A stretch of DNA of 64,000 nt, from assembly GCF_014851685.1 (NCBI RefSeq), contig NZ_JACVAC010000001.1, positions 620,001 through 684,000 of the forward strand. Reading direction: 5' to 3'. The first letter of the stretch is position 1; each line of letters begins with the position of its first letter. This DNA is from Pseudomonas sp. PDM05. GTDB taxonomy: Bacteria > Pseudomonadota > Gammaproteobacteria > Pseudomonadales > Pseudomonadaceae. The position numbers were made by a program, and so were the translations under genes. The notes under the pieces were generated by a model. That model had not been told where the DNA came from and did not search any database. It saw nothing but the letters and a program-made list of their open reading frames with translations. This document shows positions 8,604-14,891 of this stretch, piece after piece.

Positions 8604-9011
8604 TTATGCCTGACTTAACTTCCTGACCAGCGTAGCCGCCATTAGCTTCAATGTTCTGCTCTCTACCTCAAACTCCTCATCTAGAGCGCGTATGACCTGC
8701 GCCCTGTCAAGAATGTAGCCAGCCAAAAAAACTGATTCAATTGATTCAATTGCATGAATGACAACCGACTCCTCTTCAGCTTTTAGAAGCGCTAGCAAAA
8801 CGCGCAAAGCCCGCTCATCATCCGAGTCACCGAGAGACTCCGCGCACCGACCTCGCCAGACTTCAGACTTCGCCAGAAAAATAGATTCAAGTTCGTTCCA
8901 GCTTGAATTATCAAACTGAGAGATCTTGGAGGCCGCGGTATCAATTCCTACATCCGACCAGTAATCTTCTGAACTTATTGAATCCAGCAAAAATTCATAG
9001 TCCTTCAACAT
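8604..9011 (-). CDS. HEAT-like immunity-type protein
   Basis: A 135-residue acidic, all-helical protein. The central part (ALRVLLALLKAEEESVVIHA, then IESIESVFLAGY) looks like a HEAT/ARM repeat pair, as in many polymorphic-toxin immunity proteins. A 33-codon open segment immediately upstream (9005-9103) overlaps its start by seven bases and resembles a toxin C-terminal tail. Base composition is visibly lower in GC than the core genome. The toxin itself is missing, so this would be an orphan immunity gene. The immunity role is inferred. Confidence 0.65.
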   Translation of the reverse strand: MLKDYEFLLDSISSEDYWSDVGIDTAASKISQFDNSSWNELESIFLAKSEVWRGRCAESLGDSDDERALRVLLALLKAEEESVVIHAIESIESVFLAGYILDRAQVIRALDEEFEVESRTLKLMAATLVRKLSQA

Positions 9012-9103
9012 ACTACACCTATCAGAATTCGTCGGATCCGGAGCCGTGCATCGAAAACAATCGCAGTGACTTTAGGATAATTCGCCAGAACTTGCCCCTT
9101 GCT
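9005..9103 (-). pseudogene. Toxin C-terminal tail remnant upstream of the 8604 gene
   Basis: On the minus strand the frame reads SKGQVLANYPKVTAIVFDAR and ends at TGA 9005-9007, inside the start region of the 8604 gene (ATG at 9009-9011). The core NYPKVTAIVFD matches KYPNVTVNIFD at the end of the ParA-like frame at 10090. A stop precedes it (9104-9106), so only the tip survives. Overlap with the following start is typical of toxin-immunity pairs. Confidence 0.5.
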
Positions 9104-9141
9104 TCACGCAATCGCTGAGCTTACATGAGCGTCGCCGGTTT

Positions 9142-9495
9142 CTACAGCGACACTAGAAAATCCTTCCAACCTCGTAAAGCCTTTTCGAAGTCGTCCAAGC
9201 TAATGGTGATTGAGAAATCTTCATCATAAAGCGAATAGATTTTCACTCCATCTTTCGATATATGAGCAGCCCAAGCATCACGAGCCCATTCCGTAAAGAC
9301 TTTCTCGTCGCGTCTCACTGCCAATAGTCTATTCACCCCTTCATCCAACCAAGGAATGGTTTCGTTAAAAGGCACTCCGCCATTGTCGATCAATAAGCAT
9401 GCGAGAAGATCTACACCATCAACTCTCACCACATCAGTGCCGCACCGAGGACTTGAGACTTCGGCTGACTCTTTCATATAAAAACGAATGTTCAT
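9142..9495 (-). CDS. Small hypothetical protein, possible immunity protein
   Basis: A 117-residue protein starting MNIRFYMKESAE. The ATG at 9495 is chosen because GGAGTGAGGGCTAAA precedes it, while the upstream ATGs in frame lack a ribosome site. It is acidic and tryptophan-rich toward the C-terminus (ALRGWKDFLVSL), with a beta-rich centre (VKIYSLYDEDFSITISLDDF). I cannot name the family. Its size, acidity and position among toxin-tail/immunity remnants suggest an immunity role, but nothing in the sequence proves it. Confidence 0.6.
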   Translation of the reverse strand: MNIRFYMKESAEVSSPRCGTDVVRVDGVDLLACLLIDNGGVPFNETIPWLDEGVNRLLAVRRDEKVFTEWARDAWAAHISKDGVKIYSLYDEDFSITISLDDFEKALRGWKDFLVSL

Positions 9496-9736
9496 TTTAG
9501 CCCTCACTCCAATGGATGAAAGGTGCATGGGCAGGACCTGTCCACGGTGAGTGAGCAAAGAGGTCGGATTAACTTAGTCAGAAATTTAAATCCGCCCCCT
9601 TTTTTGTCCTTTTCGAAACACATCGTTGATACGGGAGAAACTATCGAACCGAGCATGATGCTGGATATCGAATCCATACATCTAGATCGCCGGCCTGCGC
9701 CATGCAGTAGCATCGACATTACTGTTCGTACCAACT
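9496..9736. other. Gap between two immunity-like genes
   Basis: About 240 lower-GC bases. A minus-strand frame (9504-9743) encodes KGGGFKFLTKLIRP and ends nine bases before the next ATG. It does not resemble the toxin tails seen at 9005 and 10090. I consider it a remnant or non-coding DNA. Confidence 0.3.
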
Positions 9737-10090
9737 TTAACAAATGCCTAACAATCGAAGATCCTCAACAAGGTCTGCTGCCTCTTCCGGAGGCAGCTCT
9801 TTCAGCATAGAGGAAAGGTCAATCTGCTCGATCAGCTTTAAGGCAGCATCCATATGATATTTCTTGACACTCTCGGAAGATCGACCCGCAGAAAGAACAA
9901 GGGCTAATATTTCAAGCATCAACTTCTCAACTGGTAGATCGAAGGAATTTTCGAGTTCGCTATAGGCAAAGCCTACCTCGCTTTCACCTTCGACCCAAGC
10001 ACTTCGATGCCTAAGCTTTACTCGGCAGTAACTGTAGTAGCTGCCCAAAAACCAAGCCCTGATTTCAGCGTAAGTCACTCTTTCTTCCAT
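9737..10090 (-). CDS. Immunity-like small protein downstream of ParA-tail fusion
   Basis: A 117-residue acidic helical protein that starts by overlapping the previous stop (TGATG at 10088-10092). AAGGAA lies 11 bases upstream of the ATG at 10090; a GTG at 10093 is an alternative. The C-terminal helix (DLSSMLKELPPEEAADLVED) is repeated in the decayed copy at 2336-2429. The coupling to an upstream toxin-like tail suggests an immunity function. I cannot assign a named family. Confidence 0.65.
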   Translation of the reverse strand: MEERVTYAEIRAWFLGSYYSYCRVKLRHRSAWVEGESEVGFAYSELENSFDLPVEKLMLEILALVLSAGRSSESVKKYHMDAALKLIEQIDLSSMLKELPPEEAADLVEDLRLLGIC

Positions 10091-10422
10091 CACGGAGTTT
10101 TCCTTGGCGGACGCAACCTGACGCCCTGATTATCGAAAATATTCACAGTTACATTAGGATACTTCGCCCTGATCAGGGACAGATTGGGGATACAGGTCTG
10201 AGAAATGATCTCGTCAGGCCGAGTCTCATTGCTCGTGATCAACTGATAGGTACCGCCAGGCGCTTCATACGCCAGGTTGTAAAACGAGGACAACGACGGC
10301 TGATTATCAAGATCGATGAACAGGGTACGAACACCTGCATCGGCGCAGAACGCGCCCAGATTGGCGCCAACCGTGGTCTTACCCGGTCCGCCTTTGGTTG
10401 AAACGACTGCAGCGACTTTCAT
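10090..10422 (-). pseudogene. Truncated ParA/Soj joined in frame to a toxin-like tail
   Basis: The first 85 or so residues are a ParA/Soj N-terminus: a deviant Walker A motif STKGGPGKTT near residue 8, LFIDLDNQPSLSSF near 34, and PNLSLI near 78-83. After SLIRA the frame continues with KYPNVTVNIFDNQGVRLRPP and stops at residue 110. Full ParA proteins are 250 residues or more and continue differently. The final 25 residues match the toxin-like remnant at 9005-9103 instead. A deletion joining two reading frames explains this. In PAPI-1/pKLC102-type elements soj lies at the end next to the tRNA, as here. Confidence 0.7.
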
Positions 10423-10469
10423 GGGGCTTACCTCTGAATCGTAGGATTAAGAGACGTCTTCATGCCTGC

Positions 10470-10599
10470 CACGCTGTGCGCTTCGATCACCTCGGCCAAA
10501 TCCAAGGCAAAAAAAAGCCTGCATCTCTGCAGGCTTTTCTCTATCTGGCTCCACGACCTGGACTCGAACCAGGGACCCAATGATTAACAGTCATTTGCT
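10470..10599 (-). repeat. Right copy of the ~130-bp direct repeat (tRNA-Asn side)
   Basis: Shared with 6952-7079. This copy runs into the intact tRNA-Asn gene. It includes the tRNA's own terminator hairpin (GCCTGCA/TGCAGGC, 10517-10534), which has an A-run on one side and T-run on the other and so can work in both directions. The two copies enclose about 3.4 kb. Confidence 0.85.
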
Positions 10600-10621
10600 C
10601 TACCAACTGAGCTATCGCGGA
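10546..10621 (-). tRNA. tRNA-Asn (GTT)
   Basis: The minus strand reads TCCGCGATAGCTCAGTTGGT at the 5' end, with anticodon loop CTGTTAATC (GTT), T-loop GGTTCGAGTCC and an encoded CCA. It is 76 bases long and folds as a full cloverleaf with acceptor stem TCCGCGA/TCGTGGA (one G-T pair). It is the attachment target of the element(s) to its left, and the partial copy at 7026-7079 derives from it or from a twin. Confidence 0.97.
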
Positions 10622-10662
10622 ATGCGCCGTATGTTACTGATTAAAAAGAAGAAGTCAAGCAT

Positions 10663-11568
10663 TCAGTGCGAACGTACCGGATGATCGGTTGTGAGTGGCT
10701 GTTCCTTGGCCAAATCCAGCCAGGCCCGCGCGGCGGGTGGCAGGTGGGCGCTGGCGCGCCAGGCCAGGGCGATGTGCCAGTCGGTGTGGGGTTCGTCCAG
10801 CGGGATCAGGGCGATGCCGGTGTGTTGATGCTTGTGCGCCAGCATGCGCGGCAGGAAGGCGACGCCCAGGCCGGCCGAGACCAGGTCGACGATAAAGTCG
10901 ATCTGCCCGCTGCGGGCCGCGACCCGAGGGGTCACGCCTTTGCGTTCGCACGCGGCGAGGATCTTGGCGTTGAGGGCGAAGCCGGCTTCGAACAGGATGA
11001 ACGGCGAGTCCGCCAGGTCGTTGAAGTCGATGCGCGTGTTTTGCGCCAGAGGGTGCTCCACGGGTAGCACGGCCATCAACGGTTCGTTGCGTACGGGCTG
11101 GTAGTCGAAACCTTCGTCCATCGGCAGCAGTAGCGCCGCCAGGTCGACCTCCCCCGCTTCCAGGCAGTCGCGCAGTTTTTTGCTGCCGTATTCGGTGAGT
11201 TCGATCTCGATGTCCGGATAGCGGCGGCGGTAGGTCGCAAACATCGCTGCAAACAACACACCGCAGCCCACTGGCGGCAAGCCGATACGCAGTACGCCGC
11301 GCTTGAGGCCGCGCAAGTCGTTGATCTCGGCCAGCAGGTCATTGTGCTCGGCAAGCAGCACCTGGGCGCGGCGGTAGGTCATTTCGCCAGCGGCGGTGAG
11401 TTCGTTCTTATGCCCGAGGCGATTGAGCAGCGGCATACCCAGTTCATCCTCCAGGGTCTTGACCGCCTTGCTCACCGTGGATTGGGTCAGGGACACAACC
11501 TCAGCCGCCTGGGAGAAACCGCCCTGGCGCACCACTTCGACAAAGGTGCGCAGTGTTCTGAGGTTCAT
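10663..11568 (-). CDS. LysR-family transcriptional regulator
   Basis: A 301-residue protein with the usual N-terminal winged HTH (residues 1-60; GGFSQAAEVVSLTQSTVSKA) and a periplasmic-binding-fold effector domain from about residue 90. It is divergent from lldD with 101 bases between starts, so it most likely controls lldD. Lactate oxidase genes of pseudomonads are more often next to a GntR-type LldR, so this pairing suggests a separate paralogous lactate or 2-hydroxyacid locus. The ligand is unknown. Confidence 0.92.
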   Translation of the reverse strand: MNLRTLRTFVEVVRQGGFSQAAEVVSLTQSTVSKAVKTLEDELGMPLLNRLGHKNELTAAGEMTYRRAQVLLAEHNDLLAEINDLRGLKRGVLRIGLPPVGCGVLFAAMFATYRRRYPDIEIELTEYGSKKLRDCLEAGEVDLAALLLPMDEGFDYQPVRNEPLMAVLPVEHPLAQNTRIDFNDLADSPFILFEAGFALNAKILAACERKGVTPRVAARSGQIDFIVDLVSAGLGVAFLPRMLAHKHQHTGIALIPLDEPHTDWHIALAWRASAHLPPAARAWLDLAKEQPLTTDHPVRSH

Positions 11569-11669
11569 CAGTATTCCTTTAGCGACTGAATGCTAGTTGA
11601 AAAAGTTGTTTTTATCATGCCAGAGCTTTGCTTATCGTGAACCCCCTTTGACCTGTGGAGTTTACGCTG

Positions 11670-12806
11670 ATGATCATTTCGTCCGCTTCCGATTACCGTG
11701 AAGCCGCCCGACGCAAGCTGCCGCGCTTTCTGTTCGATTACATCGACGGTGGCGCCAACGCTGAGCACACGATGCGCGCCAACGGCACGGACTTGGCCGA
11801 CATCAGCCTGCGCCAGCGCATCCTGCGTAATGTCGACAACCTGAGCCTGAAAAGCACGCTGTTCGGCCAGGAATTGGCGCTGCCGGTGATCCTCAGCCCG
11901 GTTGGCCTGACCGGCATGTATGCGCGTCGCGGTGAAGTGCAGGCGGCCAAGGCGGCGGCGAACAAAGGTATTCCGTTCTGCCTGTCGACAGTGTCGGTGT
12001 GCCCGATTGAAGAGGTCGCGTCGCAAAGCCCACAGGCGATCTGGTTCCAACTCTATGTGCTCAAGGACCGCGGTTTCATGCGCAATGCCCTGGAGCGTGC
12101 GCAAGCCGCCGGGGTCACGACGCTGGTATTCACCGTCGATATGCCCACGCCGGGTTCGCGTTACCGCGATGCGCACTCGGGCATGTCCGGGCCGTTCGCC
12201 GCTTCGCGCCGCATACTGCAAGCCGTGACCAAGCCGCAATGGGCCGTCGATGTCGGGTTGATGGGGCGCCCCCATGACCTGGGCAACATCTCCAAATACC
12301 TCGGCAAACCCACGCACCTGGAAGACTACATCGGCTGGCTGGCCAACAATTTCGATCCGTCGATCAGTTGGAAAGACCTGGAGTGGATCCGAGAATTCTG
12401 GAAAGGCCCGATGATCATCAAGGGCATCCTCGACCCGCAAGACGCCAAGGACGCCGTGAGTTTCGGCGCCGACGGCATCGTGGTCTCCAACCACGGCGGC
12501 CGGCAGTTGGATGGCGTGTTGTCCACTGCCAGGGCATTGCCGCCGATTGCCGAAGTGGTCGGTGACGATCTGACGGTGCTGGTGGACTCGGGTGTGCGCT
12601 CCGGGCTCGACGTGGTACGTATGCTCGCCTTGGGCGCCAAGGCGTGCCTGCTGGGACGTTCGACCGCCTATGCGCTGGCCGCCGAGGGTCAGCATGGCGT
12701 GGAAAACCTGCTGGATATCTTCGCCAAGGAAATGCGCGTGGCCATGACCCTGACCGGTGTGACCTCGATCGATCAGATCGACCGTACAACGCTGGTTAAC
12801 CCATAG
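11670..12806 (+). CDS. lldD: FMN-dependent L-lactate dehydrogenase
   Basis: A 378-residue membrane-associated flavoenzyme oxidising L-lactate to pyruvate. It follows the Escherichia coli LldD sequence closely along its length: [15 protein letters not shown] at the start, [33 protein letters not shown]-type [19 protein letters not shown], and the active-site region [13 protein letters not shown] (catalytic His near residue 275). The ATG at 11670 has GGAG eight bases upstream. No lactate permease or other lactate dehydrogenase gene adjoins it, so it acts as a single-gene unit opposite a LysR gene. A paralogous 2-hydroxyacid substrate is possible. Confidence 0.93.
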   Translation: MIISSASDYREAARRKLPRFLFDYIDGGANAEHTMRANGTDLADISLRQRILRNVDNLSLKSTLFGQELALPVILSPVGLTGMYARRGEVQAAKAAANKGIPFCLSTVSVCPIEEVASQSPQAIWFQLYVLKDRGFMRNALERAQAAGVTTLVFTVDMPTPGSRYRDAHSGMSGPFAASRRILQAVTKPQWAVDVGLMGRPHDLGNISKYLGKPTHLEDYIGWLANNFDPSISWKDLEWIREFWKGPMIIKGILDPQDAKDAVSFGADGIVVSNHGGRQLDGVLSTARALPPIAEVVGDDLTVLVDSGVRSGLDVVRMLALGAKACLLGRSTAYALAAEGQHGVENLLDIFAKEMRVAMTLTGVTSIDQIDRTTLVNP

Positions 12807-13096
12807 CCAAATAAATGGCGTCACTGGGCACCGTTGCACGTTGGCTTTATTGACAGCCATTTGATTTAAAAGGACTTTTATAAAAACAAAGGATTTGGCA
12901 TGAATCTCGCTCTAACTTGTCTCAAGCAGGTTAGGCGATGACAAGACGTGTGGCAGTGCCCAGGGGTTATAACCCACTGCAAAGCGGTCTAAACTGTTTC
13001 CAATGTTTTACGGAACTGAGGGAACAGTACGACGCATGGCACTCGCCGCTCTTATCGAGCCTGTAAGACAGTTCTGCGCTTAGAGGCTGATAGTTT

Positions 13097-14023
13097 ATGA
13101 AAACACCGACCCATACCAACGCAATTGACTTCGACAGTGCCAAATTGCAACGCCTGGGTTTCGGTCAACCGTCCTCCCTGCCACGACGCCCCACCACAGT
13201 CGCGCAGCTGCGCCAGCAGTTGAGCATGCACTTGCAGACCAGCCTGGAACCGGAGCGGATCCTCGGCCTGTTTTTCCGCGAAATCCAACGCCTGGTCCCC
13301 CTGGACGCCCTGCAATATCACCACCAGGCCAGCGACCTGCGCCTGGAATTTGGCCATCGCGGCCATCACTCGGTGAGCTACACACTGAGCCATGAAGGCG
13401 AGCACCTGGGCGAGTTGGTGTTCCGCCGCAACCAGCGCCTGCTGGAAGACGAACTGAGCCAGCTCGAATCCTTGCTGGCTACCCTGCTCTACCCGATGCG
13501 CAATGCCCTGCTCTATCGCGCGGCCACCCGCAGCGCGCTGCGCGATCCGTTGACGCAAACCGGTAACCGCATCGCCATGGACCAGACCCTGCAACGGGAA
13601 ATCGACATGGCGCGCCGGCATTTGAACCCACTGTCGCTGCTGATGCTGGACATCGATCACTTCAAGGTCATCAACGACACCCATGGCCATACGGCCGGCG
13701 ACAGCGTGTTGCGCACCGTGGCCCAGGCCCTCAAGAGCCAGTTGCGTAACGTCGATATGGTGTTCAGGTTTGGCGGGGAAGAGTTTCTGATCCTGCTGTC
13801 CAACACCGGCCGGGATGCGGCGGCGCTGGTCGGCGAACGCCTGCGCAAGGCGGCACAAGCCCACGACTATTGGGCGGATGGGACAAGAATCGAACTGACC
13901 GTGAGCCTCGGTTGCTCGACCCTACTGGCCGCAGAATCGGCCGACAGCCTACTGCGCCGGGCCGACAGCGCCTTGTACGTGGCCAAGCGCGAAGGCCGCA
14001 ACCGCTTGGCAATGGCGGGGTAA
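13097..14023 (+). CDS. Diguanylate cyclase (GGDEF)
   Basis: A 308-residue soluble protein. The N-terminal 140 residues look like a GAF-type sensor, and the GGDEF domain covers about residues 150-305. The active-site loop is GGEEF (226-230) and an inhibitory I-site RNVD lies five residues before it, so it should make c-di-GMP and be feedback inhibited. DPLTQTGNR (normally TGLxNR) marks the domain start. The 290-base gap before it holds no gene. It is monocistronic, facing the TenA-like gene. Confidence 0.92.
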   Translation: MKTPTHTNAIDFDSAKLQRLGFGQPSSLPRRPTTVAQLRQQLSMHLQTSLEPERILGLFFREIQRLVPLDALQYHHQASDLRLEFGHRGHHSVSYTLSHEGEHLGELVFRRNQRLLEDELSQLESLLATLLYPMRNALLYRAATRSALRDPLTQTGNRIAMDQTLQREIDMARRHLNPLSLLMLDIDHFKVINDTHGHTAGDSVLRTVAQALKSQLRNVDMVFRFGGEEFLILLSNTGRDAAALVGERLRKAAQAHDYWADGTRIELTVSLGCSTLLAAESADSLLRRADSALYVAKREGRNRLAMAG

Positions 14024-14046
14024 GCACCCCGCCATCACGTGTTACA

Positions 14047-14847
14047 TCACGCCTCGCTGGCGACGCGCATCGGGCGCTCACGCACGGCCGCAGGCGCTTT
14101 CTCTTTCTCCAGGTGCATGCAGCTTTCCAGGAACAGATACATGTAGTCGTAGCTCTTGCATACGGCTTGGCGCAGCTCGACCTGCAAGGCCTTGCTCGGA
14201 TTCATCCCGGCCAGGGTGCAGATGATTTCCAGTGCTTCCCACGGGTGGGCATCGTCGTACTGGGCATGCATCTTCAGCCACTTCATCGCACGCTTGCGTT
14301 CTTCTTCGGGGAAGGCCGCCGCGTAGACACCTGTGGAACACACCACGGCCGACCACTCCCCCGTCGCCCCTTCGATTGCATAGTTGGTCGCGGCCACGGC
14401 CACGATCAGCGAATCGGCCGAGCTGGTGTGCCAGCACCAATGGCTGAGCGCATGCAATTCAGGCGGCACGTTCTGCGCCTGCAACTCCTCGAGGCTGACC
14501 CCATGGGCACGCGCCCAATGCACCCAATAATCGGCGTGGTTCAACTCGACGCGAATATTGCGCATCAGCCAACGTCGCGCCATATCCTCCCCAGGATGGC
14601 GGGCAAACTTGGTCTTGGTGAGGTTCTGTGCCATGTACAACGCAAACTGTTCAACCACCGGCCAGCCACCGATCAGGTAGTGGCGCATGGTCTTGGCGCT
14701 GAGCGTGTTGTCACGCATGCGCTGGTACAGTTCGTGCTCGACAACTCGGCGCTTGCTCTCGCTACAGTCCTGGATCAATTGCTGTGCCCAGGCTGGGTAA
14801 CTTGAGGCTTCCATTAGCGGGCCGGTTCTGTTGAATGTGTCGATCAC
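14047..14847 (-). CDS. TenA/haem-oxygenase-fold (iron-containing redox) protein
   Basis: A 266-residue all-helical protein of the TenA/PqqC/HDO superfamily. Candidate metal or substrate ligands characteristic of the diiron HDO branch are visible: VELNHADYWVHWA, TNYAIEG and HAQYDDAHPWEAL. The start is GTG 14847, because AAAAAGGAGCCTTATA precedes it; an internal ATG at 14814 is the alternative. True thiaminases are shorter and sit in thiamine clusters, which this does not. The reaction is unknown. It lies between two c-di-GMP genes without an obvious functional link. Confidence 0.75.
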   Translation of the reverse strand: MIDTFNRTGPLMEASSYPAWAQQLIQDCSESKRRVVEHELYQRMRDNTLSAKTMRHYLIGGWPVVEQFALYMAQNLTKTKFARHPGEDMARRWLMRNIRVELNHADYWVHWARAHGVSLEELQAQNVPPELHALSHWCWHTSSADSLIVAVAATNYAIEGATGEWSAVVCSTGVYAAAFPEEERKRAMKWLKMHAQYDDAHPWEALEIICTLAGMNPSKALQVELRQAVCKSYDYMYLFLESCMHLEKEKAPAAVRERPMRVASEA

Positions 14848-14891
14848 TATAAGGCTCCTTTTTAGTGTGATAGTACAGACCAGCGTATGTT

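Noticed and set aside
9504..9743. Minus-strand 79-codon frame as a third toxin tail
   Set aside because: It does not contain the YPxVxxxxFD motif of the other two tails, although it ends close to the next gene's start.
11568..12860. Long minus-strand frame of 430 codons over lldD
   Set aside because: It is the mirror frame of a high-GC gene. The plus-strand product is a near-complete LldD, and the antisense product resembles no family.
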